A DNA stretch of 64,000 nt from Parelaphostrongylus tenuis (GCA_019055375.1 JAHQIW010007234.1:372001-436000), one strand, 5' to 3'. Shown: positions 1 through 12,240, numbered from the stretch's first letter. Translations and numbers: made by a program. Notes: generated from the sequence alone by a model not told the origin.

Positions 1-592
1 GTACCGGAGATCTTGACCTTGGAGACATACTTCGTTCAGGATGTCCAGCAAAGTTGAACAATGAAGATTTGATTGCTGTTTTGGAAGATGGCCCGTCGTC
101 AAGTGCTCGTGAATTGGCATACGAACTTGATGTCTCTCATACAAGTGTGCTAGCTAATCTTCACCAGCTTAACGTTGTTCATCAGAAGCTACGACAAGAT
201 CCGCAAGAATTCACTGAGGCGCAAGCCTCCAAAAGAGTCAAAATTTGTCGCCATCCACTCAACAATCCCCTGAATGACCGATTTTGGAGACGCATTATGA
301 TCTCGGACGAGAAGTGGAAGCAACGACCAGATCCGAAACTTGGAGGAACGATGACAGAAAGTCGTAGAAAACGATTTCAAAATCATGCATTTTTTTCTGT
401 TTTTCGCTAGTGCTCCAGAACTTTCTTCCCGAACGAAATACTTCTGCATCGAAGCTGATCTTTTTAGAACGGGATGTTTGAAAGGAGTTCAGCTTTGACT
501 ACTCTGCCATTCTTGCCTTTTCAAACAAATTACAAAAATTAACTGCTAATTCAGCACATTTTGAAACCGAAATCACTTTTGAACCAACCTAG
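1..592 (+). mobile_element. mariner transposon, 3' part, degraded
   Basis: The frame at 54-410 reads like the N-terminal half of a mariner transposase of the SETMAR-like group. It has a helix-turn-helix segment (SSSARELAYELDVSHTSVL), then the linker residues HQKLRQDPQEFTEAQA, then WRRIMISDEKW, whose D is the first catalytic aspartate. The match breaks up after about codon 90 and no D34D tail is intact, so the copy is dead. The right end at 575-592 reads TTTTGAACCAACCTAG followed by TA, which fits a mariner terminal inverted repeat and its TA target. The left end lies outside the window. Confidence 0.8.
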
Positions 593-797
593 TACCAACG
601 CGTTATATTGGTCAGTGCGCTCAATGAGTACATGGGATCATTGAGGTCAACGCTAATCGCATCAACAACTATATATTATGTGCTTCTTACAACTTTTTTA
701 TCAATTTAGGGATTAAGATCGTTGAAAAGTATTTCCTCCAATAAAAAACGAAGGAAAGTGAAGGAAAGTGATGTGTTTACCAGACTAAATCTGCTTA

Positions 798-960
798 TGG
801 TTGGTTGCTGGCAGCTTTAATAGTTTATATCGCAAAAAGAGTGGTAGCAGAGCAGACACCTACGTGGTGCTTTGGTCGCAGGCACCTCCGGTATGAGTGG
901 AACACCAGTTCAACTTCCGCCTGTTGCCGACTGTTTTGCTTGTCACCCGTGATACTTCTT
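798..960 (+). repeat. tRNA-derived SINE-like repeat, family S2
   Basis: It begins with the family head GGTTGGTTGCTGGCAGCT, continues through a TGGTAGCAGAGCAG box that resembles a tRNA A box, and then has GTTCAACTTCCGCC, a degenerate B box. The same order occurs at 39890-40075, 22855-23060 and elsewhere in the window. It lies just upstream of the WDR75 start and is not coding. Confidence 0.6.
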
Positions 961-1774
961 CGATGCCACTTGCTAGTAGTAGTTGATTTTGTAGTTCCTT
1001 TAATGCCGGATTCTTTCCGTACTAAGTGATCTTTGTTGCTTTGCTTGAGCGCTTTTGACGTACTTACTCTTGTGTTGCTTTAGAATGTTGAAAGAAACAC
1101 GAGATTTTAGGTTTCACAACTGGGTAATACGGAAAGCCGTCGGTCTCGCGCTGTACACTCTTCCATCTCGTGGTCAGTTGATTTCATCAATCCAAGGTAG
1201 TATGCCCGAAGAGGAACATGTTCGTGGGATTCTTTCCGACGTGGTGGCCAAGACTCAGGTGGTGTATAGCCGTGTCCATGCTATCTACACCGACTATAAC
1301 CTTCATACTTTGTTGTAACTTCTCTTTCTTTTTTCACTCATGACCTTCTTTCCTCAGATTTTGACTGTGATGAAGATACTCGCCTGCTATGTCTTTATTA
1401 CTACTGCTGTTGGGTAGCCCTTCTTGTCATGTCAATGTCATGATTTTATATGAAATGTCCTGCCTATTGAGTTGTCAATTACTTAATAAATTATGTAAAG
1501 TATTTTATGCGCCTGCATAATCTTTAAAGATGTCTGAAGATAACTTCCAGGGTGTGTTCATTGTTCGGAAGTACTTTGTTTCTATAAAGAATAAAGCTGA
1601 TTGCGAGGAGATCTCTTTTACACGAGTTTTGCTTACTAAATGATATCATACTATTTTCTCCATCATTGAATTCATCCAGGATTGTTGTGTGATATGTAAG
1701 CTCTGAACTTCGGCCGGGAGTAGAACCCACGTCTCATCCTTCTCGAAGGCGATTGTTCTGGAGAGTTTGACGAT

Positions 1775-1935
1775 TGATTGCTGACAGCTCCGATACCGTG
1801 TATCTTATAGGGAGTGATAGCAGAGAGGGAGTCTTGATAGAGCAGTGATTGCCACGTAATCCGGAAAAGATGAGACGCAGGTTCAACTACCGCCAAGGTT
1901 CACAGTTTTGACTAACACTCGGCATTGTGTATCAC
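1775..1935 (+). repeat. tRNA-derived SINE-like repeat, family S2
   Basis: It carries the family order ATAGCAGAGAGGGAG, then a GTTCAACTACCGCC box, then AAGGTTCACAGTTTTGACTAACACTC. This copy ends about 60 bases before the WDR75 start codon, so it may lie in or beside the promoter or trans-splice region. Confidence 0.6.
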
Positions 1936-1993
1936 ATGTATTGAAATACTAACTGGTATAAACGAAGGTATATCACCAGTGCTACAACGCGTT

Positions 1994-4900
1994 ATGTCAA
2001 GTTCTGAGGACTGGATCACCAAAAGCGTTGGAAGCTTACCACTCAAATGTGTCGCCTTCGATCCAACCAATGAGTTAGTTTCCAGTTTTTTGGCCTAATT
2101 TACTCAAATAGGTTGATACTTGTTTGCGAGGAAAGCTGTTGGACACAAGACACCATATTCTACCTCTAATTTGCCGCGAGATTTTTGGATAAATTTTTCT
2201 CTAAGAACTCCGACATGGTTATGTTTGCTTTCTAGACTAGTCGCCGCTTGTGCAGGTTCTAACTGCATGCTGTTCTCGGCTTCTGATGGAAAGCGTACCG
2301 GTGTCTGTGAGCATACTGATGACATAGTATCCGTCTTCTTTACTGAACACTATGCGGTATGATTTTATGGTTTCAAATTTGATTCACAGTAAACGTCTTT
2401 CGAGAAGCTTATGAGGCAGTGGTTAGAGATCCTCTGCCACGCACACGTGTTGATAGTTCAATCCCGCGCTCAGGGTCCACGAAGCCTTTCATCCTCTCGG
2501 AGCCTTCGAATTAGTACCTGACTTGTATGGAAGAGTAGCAGCACTGACTTGATAAATCGGTAGCTCACCGCGAGTAAATTTGAAGGCTATTATATAATCA
2601 ATCACCTCAAGTGGTAGTCTAAAAAGTTGAAGGCATGGCACGTCTCTCAGTGTTGATCGATGCTGAGAGATTTATCCACCGAATTTATCAAAATTGACTT
2701 TTTATTTCAAACTTCAGTGATAATTTCGAAAAGGTTTTATTACATGCGTTGCACCAGCCATGAACAATCGGCTGTAAATCACTCGTAGATGTAAATGTAA
2801 ATGTCGAGGTATCTTTTCACTTGACGTACAGTTATGCATGTTCGGCGCCGCTGCCCTAGGTGTTGAACGATGAACTGAAAATCATGTGCTACTGATGAGA
2901 TTTGCAGGAATAAACCAAAACTTACTTCTTACACTAGAGATGCCATAACAGACCTTTGAGGAGCTCAAGATATTTTATCAGATTATGTTGACATTTCAGG
3001 TAGTCACTGTAACAAAAGGTGGTGAAATCGTTGAATGGAATTTGACGGAGAGCGGCCCTATGCGGATTTCGTCGAACAAGGTCACTGATTTTCCAGTTAT
3101 GTGAGTTTTAAGCCAGGTTTAGTTCATAGTGAAGTTACCATAAATGATAATAGTTCTTTCAGAAGAGCTTTCTATCTAAGAGCTGATAATCGTGGTATAC
3201 TAGTTATCGATCATGAGACGCACTATTCGGCGGATTGTGTAATGCCAAATAAGTCTCTCGCCCATATAGCCGATCTTCCTTCTGGACTTGGTTACGAACA
3301 AATCACTATAGAGGTACGCATTCTGATGGGTTTTCCAGTTTTCTTCGATCTTGGTCATGGATTTCTTCTTTCAGAGCAGTTACATTGCATACTGCTCCGG
3401 TAAAGAAGTGTTTGTAATTCCAACTGATGACAATTCATCAATGATGTCTAGTAGTTATCTCTGTAAAGCCCATATCGAAGGCAAGTTCTCAAGTCCTCGT
3501 CTTTTCTCGAAGTTCACTCATCTCGTATTTTATATGTTTTACTGTCCAAAAAGTTCCGCAGGTTCACATTTTTAGGAATCGGTGAACGAAACAGTGCGAA
3601 CGTTTTCGTGAGAATCACTTCCCAAGGCGATACATTAGCGGCGACGTTGGCAATTGGAAGAGTTTATATTTGGTCGGTATTTCATACAGCATATCCACAA
3701 TGACGCCATCTCAATGCTTTTATGTTCTCGTTTTCTTTAGCATATTGATGTCTTGCTTGTTTATTGAGTTCAAATTAATTATATCTTGATTCGTAAACAT
3801 TCTCACGTTGCATTTCCATTAAGTTTGTTGTATAAGGTGTTTTCAAGAATATCGGGGGGAATTCGCAGAATCTCAAACTTCTTTATTGGGGTCATGGTTT
3901 CCGTTTTGGAGCTTAATTCGTTCCAAATGCGAACACCTAATCATCTCCTTGTTTTACAGGTCGCATGTATCGCAAAAAGGTGTGCACGATTCGGCATTCA
4001 CTATACATTGGCATAAGGTTAGTTTCTCCGATTCTGAATAGACTAGAATCTACACAACGGCCTGTAGTTTTCAGCTTTCATAGCTTCAATGGTTGAGACC
4101 TGTATTTAACTTCCTGGATTATCCAGCGTAAACCCCTAGTGCTTTCTGTAATGTCGAATTTAGGTCTGGCTTTTCGGTTCTCTTTGTCAGCGACTAGATG
4201 AAGAAGTTTTGAAGGGTTTCATTGATCTAATAAGTGTAACCTACCATACGTCCGTTTACGGCATTTAACTTGCCTGGACCGGAGCCATGGTTATCCAAAT
4301 CTTGTATTATGATTGCTTCAGCCCTCAGAGCGGTGTATTCAGTGTAGCTTTTCTTACCATGCGGTTGATGTTATGCATTTTCCAACCCGTTGGAGACAAG
4401 GCCTTTTTCTCTTTTCGTTAGACTTTGACAGTCATTCGATAGATTATGACTCGGCAATTCCAATACTTTACATATCATTTAATAAAATCTTTCAAGTGCG
4501 CTGCGCGAGCGAAATAGAATAAAGTTTTACACTTGGAGCGTTGTGGCGCATTTTTCGCTGTGTAGAGCTTTTACCATAGATTATCAGTAATCATTCAGTA
4601 ACTTTAACCCCAGGTGATTCCAATACTCGACTTTTTTGCTACGAAAACTTTTTAATTTCGCTCATGTAACGAAAATAGGACTGAGTTTTGCACACGGTGC
4701 GCATTTCGTGTAGGCTAGGATGTACGATTAGGTATGTGGATAGGGTTTTAGAAATTCGCGGCAAACAGACATCGAGTGTGAAACTTAGTTTTATTTCCAC
4801 TGCTACAGCGCTTTAGTGGGGTCTTCTCAAAACCAAGTACACTATTGGAACAGCTGAGATTTAAGCTGTTGATTGATTATCGGAAGTCCGAAGAAAAAAC

Positions 4901-7900
4901 AAAACAGGTTTTCTTTTCAAAGGATCAAAAATGCTACCCGATAATCGAATTGTGTGGCACTACTGAGCCTATCAGCCAAGCAAAGATTGCTCGTTGGTGT
5001 GGAACACAATCATATTTTCACTGCTACATTGCACTTGGAAAGCTCTCAAAAAGCTACACAATTGCAGTTGTCGAGATATAAGCTGTCGAGTGACTAACGA
5101 ATGTCAACAAATGCAATAAGGCAAAAAGGCCTTATACTTAAAGGGTTGAAAAAATTCTCCGATCAAATAATAATGAAAGGATTTATAGAAATTTGAGCGT
5201 GGTCTCAATAAAGCACTCGAATGAAAGGTATAATATGATAGATATAAATACTAGCCAGCTAGCAATCGAGTGCGAAAACACTCTATGTTAGGTGAAAATT
5301 TCGCTTGACATAGAGTGTAAAACGTACGTCTTTGATAACTCTATGTAAGGGAGCAGAGCTCCCGAGAGGACTGACTTTAAAAATATCGAAAGACGACGGA
5401 TTCTGCCCGACTGACGAGTCTGTAATGACGAAACACGTGTATCAGGTTGTACAAGAGCCCTTACCAGACCGCATGACAAGTTGGCTCAAATAATAATGAA
5501 AGGATTTTTTGAAATTTGAGCGTGGTCTTAAAAAAGCACTCGAAGGAAAGGTATCTCCGATCTTGCTCAAAAAATCGGTCTTATTGTATTTAAGCTCGTG
5601 TATCTCCCACATTTGACATTCACTTGAGTTATAATAGACTGTATCACGAATGCACAACTACGTCCATTGTGAGCTAAGTTTTTTTCGAAAATATTCTCAA
5701 AGTAGTGGAATCGGAGTCAAAGAATTTATGCTTTGATGAGTAGGAATTTTCCTTAACGATGATGAGTTAGAATAAGAACGATATTCTTTTGGTTAGTGAA
5801 AAATTTTGTATTTTCTTAGGTGGACATCTTGAGACTTTCTTTTTTTCTGTTATGTCGCAGCTTTTCCTCAAAATTTCAGGTGGCTCCTTGTATCGTTCTG
5901 AGTCAGTTCGGTGGTCTTCTGTCAGCTGGAGCTGAGGCAGTTCTTTGCAAGTTTTCTCTAAGTGGTACTGGACGACCTAGCATGCTACCTCGCCTTGCAG
6001 CTCCTGTTCGTGACCTTTTTATTTCTACGGATGCGAGTCACCTGGCTGTCGTTCTGGGTTCGTGTTTTTCATCTGTGTTCAAAGCCTAATCTGATTATGA
6101 CTAAGTTTGAATGATGATGATTTTAGAAGACAACTCACTGCATGTGGTCCTGACTTCGAGCATGACCGTACTGTCTTCGTTGCAGACAGTTGTTACATGT
6201 GGACGTTCTCTGACAAGTGTTTTCACAACGTGTGTTTTTTTATTTGTTTGTTTGTTTGTTTGTGAAGGAACTTCGAACTTGTGTTAGTCGACTCGCTTAC
6301 GATGTTGCGCTATATTTTAGGGATCCCTGTATGCCTGGTACTGTGGTAATGAATGGTAAACCTGGATCACTGCAATGGATACAATGCACTGACTCGTTTA
6401 CGCTTTCTCAGGTTGTTATCCTTGAATTTGAGCACATGCTTTAGAGTTCAGATGGAATGTTTTCATTCTCTTTGATACTCTGCTTGCAGTAACTGTGTTT
6501 ATGTTATGATGTTTTATGGAGTGTCTACCTGTCATTTGTTGCTCATTCATCTGTTAGAGCTCGTACAGCGCAGTGGTTAGAGGTGCCTTCGGTACACATA
6601 TGGCCGCCGATCGTGGTCGATCACTTGGTGGTTCGATCCCGCCCTCAACGCTCACTAAGCCTTTCTTCTCTACGGGGTTGGTGATTTGGTGTCAAGCTTA
6701 TCTAGCAGGATAGAAGCTTTGACTCGTACACTTAATATATCGGTAGGCTACCGTCAGTCAGTTTGAGCGCCAGATATGCTTTCAGTCACCTCAAACGATG
6801 CTAAATGAAGGGAAATGCATGGGGAACCTCTCAAGGAATGGCCAGCGTCAGAAGCTTTATCCACTTTCGGTTCGCGGCAGGATATCAGTAAACTTTCCAG
6901 TTTTCTTTGTGTGTAGTAATAGCATAACAAGCTATACTCTCTTTGGAGATCCGGAGAACATTGTGTTTTTTCCTGAGGATGTTCTGATTGAGTTTGATCA
7001 CATATCATTGGTTTTTCTGCTGTGCTTTTGACATCCTCTGAGACGCAGTTGATAATGGCTGTCCTCTAAGGATTGAGTTCAGGGCTTATTACGTGTTCAA
7101 CTTAAATTTTCCACATGTTGCGGTATCCGGCTCCGGCTCTGGTCTTTGATCGTCGATGAAAATGGGATTTCTGAATCTCCTCTTTCAGTATATCTCGTAA
7201 GTATTATTTGAGCCAACATGTCATGTAGTCTGTTGAAAGGCAACTTGTACAGCCCGATAGACGTGTTTCGGCCTCGCAGCCTCGTCAGTCGGACAAGCCC
7301 TTTGTCTTTAGCCAGTCCTCACGAGCGCCCCATACATCCCCTATGAAGAGGCAGGCGACAACCAACGATTCACACAATCGCCGTCAAGTGAAAAATCGCA
7401 AGATCGTCTTTTTTTCCGACACTCGATCGCTTCTAGCTGATATTCAAGTTTGAGCGTGGTCTTAATAAAACACTCAAAATAAAAAGTATAATTTTCTCTT
7501 TCACTGAGGCGATACGACGGGATATTTCCAGCAACGTCTCTTCAATGACGTGTTTGGTAACGCTAACTGGCTTTTCTTATTCATTAGGTACCACAGAGAT
7601 TTGAGATATGTACGTTGAACTAAGCAGGATTGTAGAAATGAATAAGTAGACAGTGAACAGATTCTTCGCTTTGTTCAATGATCCTATAAACCCTCCAACT
7701 TTCTCTCTTCGGCTCTGCTTCTGAATCGGTTTTGTTGATGTCTTGACCTGATTATATATAGCTTTGTCATTCGGAGGTGTTTCTTTCGTTATGTCTGAAC
7801 GAATCGTCAAAAATGAATTGTCTTCTTTATGAATATCGTCCTGCTTGAATTTATCAAATTCCAATTTATTAACTAGTTCCATCGATATATTATTACTAGC

Positions 7901-10900
7901 AACGAGGTGATGTAGCCGATTACCATCGACAGCCTTCCTATGTTGCCCTCCCGCATTTTTTGAATAATCCTTCAAGAGTGGCGGTAGGAAAGTACTATCA
8001 GCTTTGTCAGATTCTCAGTCACATCATCTTTAAAGAATGAATTCTGTACCCTTGTTGGGCCTAGTTGATGAAGATTGTCTAAGCCGGCACTGGTCTACTT
8101 GTTTTAGTTATTGACGTTCGATTCATTGATAGTTAGATGCTCATAAGTAGTGATGACAATATTATCAGCTTTTCCTACTGTTTTTTTTATAGCCCAGTTG
8201 ATGCCGTACTTGTTTTTCTTAACCTTCAGCCTGTGTCCCCATTAGGTGCCACGAGGGGATCTTCGTACTGTACTTTGTAGGAACAGATCTGCTCTAACAT
8301 TGTTCCAAATTCATACATGTGCCTGATATGTACGTCCTAGATTGGCTTTCAGATCCGAGTTTGACTATCTTGTTGAATATTATTGGTAATCAGCCTTTTG
8401 GAGCATCGATTTGCTCACAGGTATCCATCTGGGTTTTCGGAGTAGAAAAGGAGCTTATTAGTTGATCGCGATTCATGACCACGACCCTTGACCTTCAGTA
8501 GGTTCGATTTCGTATCTTTGTCTAGATTTATTCACATAGATAGTTATCATACAGGAACACTAGCAGCGTAAACATGCGTGAATATGTTCACGTGCATATT
8601 AAGGAAAAAAATAGTAAGAGCGGAGTGCATTCTCTGAAACAAGTTGTCTCTCAATTCAAGCACATATTCGTTTTGCTCATTGCCTAAGCCCTACTTTATC
8701 CCATTTTTCCCTCCTCCTTGTCTCTCCTTTACTATCAAACACACCCACCTGGGATTAGCTTATGAAAAATTGCGATTACATCGCTCTAGCAGTCTCTGTA
8801 AGTGAGATGCCATGAATCTCTGCGTAGGTATATATAGAAGAATTCCCGCTAAAAAGAGATCTCTTAGTAGCAGTTATTTCCTGCCTAATACAGGTCAGCT
8901 TCACACTGGAAAATGTTGCTGATGGTGATATGTCGTTCTCCGGGATAATCCAAACGTTCCCTGATGTCGAGCAGGTGTTTATTTCACGCTCGGTTGTGGT
9001 CACTCTGGAGCGAATGATCAATTTTGAAGAAGACCATGTAAGCTACTTATAACAACATGATCTGCTTTATACGACAATTTTTACCATACTCGCCTATGTC
9101 TTGGTGAATTAGCTTAGTTCTCTTGTGGAAGCTAAATAGTGAATTATTTGCCAAATAGGGGCAAGGGAGGAGGCCGAGTGGCCCAGCGATGTTTGGCGCT
9201 GCTCGATACGGGGTTCATCCCACATACCTAATACTCTCCGCCATTCAATAGCGAGCTCCCTACGGAACGGCCGAACCTGGTTATCCTCTTGATTGTAGGG
9301 AGATGTGCTCAACCAACATTCTATGACGTTAATAGAGGAGACAAATACTCAATCAAGTACTGATTTAGAGGAGGCGAATTGAACGCTAGACTTAGGGAGA
9401 CCCACGCAATAAAATGTTGAGAAGGATCGTATAAAATGAATAACTGATGAAATTTTCTTATTGCATTGATCCACTATGGGGCCACACTTTTTCTTTAGAA
9501 GAGGCTTCGTTTTTGGAAACGTGCGAGTGATGATTGTTTGACCGTACATCTTGTGGATTCCTTTGTTGTTTCAACGGACACAGTAGCTGTAAGTGGTTGC
9601 AGAGATTCTCACAATGAGCAACAGGTGGCTTTCTTATTTTCATCAAAATATCTCCTGTGATTAGTTATGTTAATGTTTTCAATCTAGGAGCTCTTTATAT
9701 CAGTAAGGACTAATGGCAGAGTTAACATGTGGATTCCTTGCGAAGAAAAAACTCGATTCAAGTTGGATCCTGTTCGACAAATTGATCGGGTATTTGTTAA
9801 AGATTCTTTTCTTCTCATAGAAACTGCTGATTAGATTTCTTCTTCTTTGTGTTCTCTTCTAAATATCGTTTCAGCGTTACACATTTCATTGTGGATCAAC
9901 AATTCATAACGGGATGTGGGCAGCAGCGTATACAGGAGGAGCGAATAATACTGATGTGATAGTTGTTTGGGAAATGGCAGAGGTCGGTATCCTTCAATCA
10001 TTTCTAGAAACAGCTTCAATAGTTTACAATGAAGAAAGAATTTTATTATAACTGTGACTTTGGTGGTGTAATGGTAGCACAATGATTGAAACGCGGGTTC
10101 GACTCCTGCCTGTAGTCGAATGTTTTGCCAACCACTCAATATCTTCGAATATGTATTTATAACATGATAAATCTGCAAAAAGGGGTAAAATAAAGATTTG
10201 TCATAATCTCATAAAAACGCTATCTGTTGTTGCTTTCTTTTCTCCTCTCAGATTCACCTGAAGTTCATATTTTTGTAGATGAACGAAGTGGAAGTCTTAA
10301 GGACGGATGGTCGAGCTCGTTCCATTGAATTTGATGGGAAAGGTCACCTAGTGTGCGCAACTGACAGAGCAGTAAGATGTTGGCGGCATCTAGCGATAAG
10401 ATTCGACTTGTTATGGATTGTAGAGCAGTCCCTTGGCATCCATGTATCACCTTCCGGAACATTCGCTTGGGATGAGGACACAGGTGAGGAAGGAGGATTG
10501 GGACTTATTTAACGTATAAATTTGCAAATCAACTTTGATTCAACCTTTACTAATACTCAGTATTTTCGATTCAGTTGGAACCACGGTGATTCAGGTCGAT
10601 TGCCCACAGCCGTTCGTTTTTGTAATCTGGGTGTTCATAGTCGCATCGAGTCACATCTAGTGGAATTTATTCAAGTTCACTAAACGTAGCCTTTTTAGGA
10701 CCATTGTTGATTGATTGTTCACTGACAGCAATTAATAGCGAAAACAACAACCGCCTTATACAAAGGCATTGCCTAGCGATATTACTTCATCCGAGCTGCA
10801 CATCACTCCTCTAAAATCGATTCGATAGATTTTACGAAGGAACTCTACTACGAAAGTGAATGGTTATTGGTAAACGACTCGAGACATCGCGGTTCCGAGG

Positions 10901-12240
10901 AAAAGGAAGAGGTCAAAAGCTCAGACAAATAAAAATTTTTTAACACTTTCAACTATTATAATTTCATTAGGTTTTTCTATAAGTATTGGCATTGGAGCTC
11001 CTGTGAAATTCATGACTTCTCTTCCACTTCTTGCCTGTTGCCTTCAATTTCTGCTGATTGTCGCTTGAACACTGTCGAGAATGTCGGCCATTTACTCGAA
11101 TTCAAAATCACATTCTCTTCAGTTGCTTTGATGACGGCTTCCCAATCAACTTGGCATGGACGTGCGGAGAGCAGCTGGTCCTTCAAATTGGTGTTACCGG
11201 CACGAAACTTAGCAAAGAATCGAAACGCTGTTCGCCTGGACAAAAGTTCTTGAGCCTTTTCACGGCACGGTTGATGTCCTCGAAGGCAATCTGTGCATCG
11301 CGTCCCAGTTCATACTCGTAAAGCAGAATATTGTGATAAAGGCCTCGTTAAGCGACCTTGATGCGACAAGTATGGAAAAATTTTGTGCTAAATGAAAGCT
11401 CAGAAAATTCTACAGGAAACGATGTTGATTTGCTGCCTGAGAGATGGCAGAAATGTGTTAAGGCTGATGACGCACATTTCGGATAGTGTTGTAAAGTAAT
11501 ATTAATTACTTCTGGTTAGTAAATTTGGTGTTTGTAGCTCTATTACCAAAACTAAGGAAGAGACCTAATAATTGAAAAGCATGACGATCATAGGAACATT
11601 TGCAATATCTTATTTAGTAATATTTATCTAGTGGTGGAATTCGACGTAGAGACGGCGGCATTGAAAGGATCCTTCAAACTGATGGCTCCTGTTACCGATC
11701 TTGTCGCAACGATTGACAAAGAATCCCGACTGTTAGTTGTCGCTAGGACAGAAAAGGTGATTTGCTTTGTTTTTCTCTGTAATCTGTCTCAATTTGCTCT
11801 GGACTATTCTGTAAGATTCAATTGTTATGAGTTATCAATGGCTAATTATGCAGTTTTGTGGGGGTTATTTTTTTCCTTTTTCTTGTGTTTCTACTTTAGT
11901 ACGAGCTTGAGCTGGCATTCAATCTGTGGCTGCCGATCCAAGCCTTCAATGCATATAACTTTTTCGATTTGAGGGTCTCCTGCTTGCTTATCCAAAATCA
12001 CAACCGAAAATCTCTGCGGAAACATTGACGAGATCGACAAAAACGCCGTTCGCCTTGCTTGCTCCTATAGAAACAACAGTCCAATCGGCGGCATCTACGA
12101 TGGCTACGAGCGGAGTAGTAGCTGCGAACAAAGCGGCTGCTATGCGTTTGTTTGATGGCCCGAGCCACGCCCTTCCACCTGTTTCTCATCTTGCACCCTT
12201 ATTCATTGCACATTGTCTGGCTCCACCACGACAAGAGTAG
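1994..12240 (+). CDS. wdr75: WDR75/UTP17 homolog, nucleolar SSU processome WD-repeat protein
   Basis: WDR75 (yeast Nan1/Utp17) is a t-UTP subunit that supports pre-rRNA transcription and 18S processing in the nucleolus. Sixteen exons: 1994-2073, 2236-2356, 3000-3100, 3163-3313, 3375-3484, 3562-3672, 3960-4017, 5880-6057, 6127-6229, 6321-6411, 8894-9037, 9688-9789, 9875-9982, 10279-10483, 11632-11756, 11900-12240. All joins keep phase, giving about 709 aa (human 830). Seen: two WD propellers. The pieces VYIWSHVSQ and FTIHWHK match human IRLW and LHWHHD; VVMNGKPGSLQW matches LVLNGKPGHLQF; the C-terminal HALPPVSHLAPLFIAHCL matches HVLPSAAFLCSMFVNSLL. The start MSSSEDW follows a possible trans-splice acceptor (ATCACCAG). 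Oddity: the last exon is 341 nt and changes frame near 11968-11970. The exon 5 and 6 donors (GTTCTC, GTCGGT) are weak. The introns carry many repeats. Confidence 0.9.
2409..2610 (+). repeat. tRNA-derived SINE-like repeat, family S1 (in WDR75 intron 2)
   Basis: The order is GGCAGTGGTTAGAGATC (A-box-like), GTTCAATCCCGCGCTCAGG (B-box-like), then AAGCCTTTCATCC, then ACTTGATAAATCGGTAGCTCACCG. The order and spacing match 6555-6801 and several other copies in the window. Confidence 0.65.
4530..5090 (+). repeat. satellite-like dispersed repeat R1 (in WDR75 intron 7)
   Basis: At least two degenerate units of about 100-150 bases are visible. Each has an AGCGCT or GAAAGCTCT start, a TCTCAAAA segment and a GAGAT(T/A)TAAGCTGT end. 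Similar wording recurs at 13430-13700, 23755-23960, 34905-35530 and 60945-61130. I know of no function. The open frame at 4845-5081 lies inside the repeat and is not a gene. Confidence 0.4.
5160..5660. repeat. Pair of direct repeats flanking an inverted M2 repeat (in WDR75 intron 7)
   Basis: About 70 bases at 5164-5232 recur at 5488-5556: CAAATAATAATGAAAGGATT, then AAATTTGAGCGTGGTCT, then AAAGCACTCGAA. Between them, 5395-5492 is an inverted copy of 7203-7300, sharing the block that reads ACGTGTTTCG then CTCGTCAGTCGG on the other strand. This looks like one MITE-like element with repeated ends; no protein is encoded. Confidence 0.55.
6555..6801 (+). repeat. tRNA-derived SINE-like repeat, family S1, best-preserved copy
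   Basis: It has AGCGCAGTGGTTAGAGGTGC (A box) and GGTGGTTCGATCCCGCCCTC (B box). The tRNA-unrelated body follows: AAGCCTTTCTTCTCTACGGG, GGATAGAAGC, TCGGTAGGCTACCG, CAGTCACCTCAAACGATG. It is internal to WDR75 intron 10, in the sense direction, and is the reference copy for the family in this window. Confidence 0.7.
7203..7490 (+). repeat. MITE-like repeat M2 (in WDR75 intron 10)
   Basis: 7203-7300 matches the reverse complement of 5395-5492: ATTATTTGAGCCAAC, GTCATG, GACGTGTTTCG, CTCGTCAGTCGGACAAG. The end at 7447-7490 repeats the TTTGAGCGTGGTCTTAATAAA block seen at 5190 and 5515. The two copies are in opposite orientation within one pre-mRNA, about 1.8 kb apart. Confidence 0.5.
7577..8440 (-). 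pseudogene. Degraded minus-strand coding sequence of unknown family
   Basis: An open stretch of about 143 codons runs from about 8008 to 7577 on the minus strand with no ATG at its head. It ends in a hydrophobic segment (LFTVYLFISTILLSSTYIS). Upstream, other frames give coding-looking pieces (KNKYGINWAIKKTVGKADNI, ITTYEHLTINESN, SAGLDNLHQLGPTRV) separated by stops and frame changes. It lies in WDR75 intron 10, antisense to that gene. I do not recognise the family. It could be a decayed host gene or a transposon-borne gene; chance is also possible. Confidence 0.3.
9150..9320 (+). repeat. SINE-like repeat, family S3 (in WDR75 intron 11)
   Basis: It starts with GAGGCCGAGTGGCCCAGCG, similar to the D-arm start of a Leu/Ser-type tRNA, and ends in CTCCCTACGGAACGGCCGAA then TGTAGGGAGATGTGCTCAACC. 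A second copy lies at 33175-33330 in the same orientation. Confidence 0.45.
10058..10165 (+). repeat. tRNA-derived SINE-like repeat, family S2, 3' part (in WDR75 intron 13)
   Basis: It reads GGTGGTGTAATGGTAGCACA, then CGCGGGTTCGACTCCTGCCT (a good B box), then AATGTTTTGCCAACCACTCA. The tRNA-like region looks real by eye, but no acceptor stem closes around it, so it is a retroposed derivative and not a tRNA gene. Confidence 0.6.
11010..11340 (-). mobile_element. mariner transposase N-terminal fragment (in WDR75 intron 14)
   Basis: The minus strand encodes ILLYEYELGRDAQIAFEDIN, which resembles the SETMAR-like opening LLYEFxLGRKAAEAARNI. After a frame break comes SRRTAFRFFAKFRAGNTNLK, which resembles the TVxRWFxKFRxGDFxLED block. 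Catalytic residues are absent and the piece is truncated. It is antisense inside the WDR75 intron. Confidence 0.7.

Noticed and set aside
3473..3490. GC-AG intron at the end of WDR75 exon 5 (G|GCAAGT)
   Set aside because: It leaves the wrong phase for exon 6; the GT donor four bases on (AA|GTTCTC) closes the frame.
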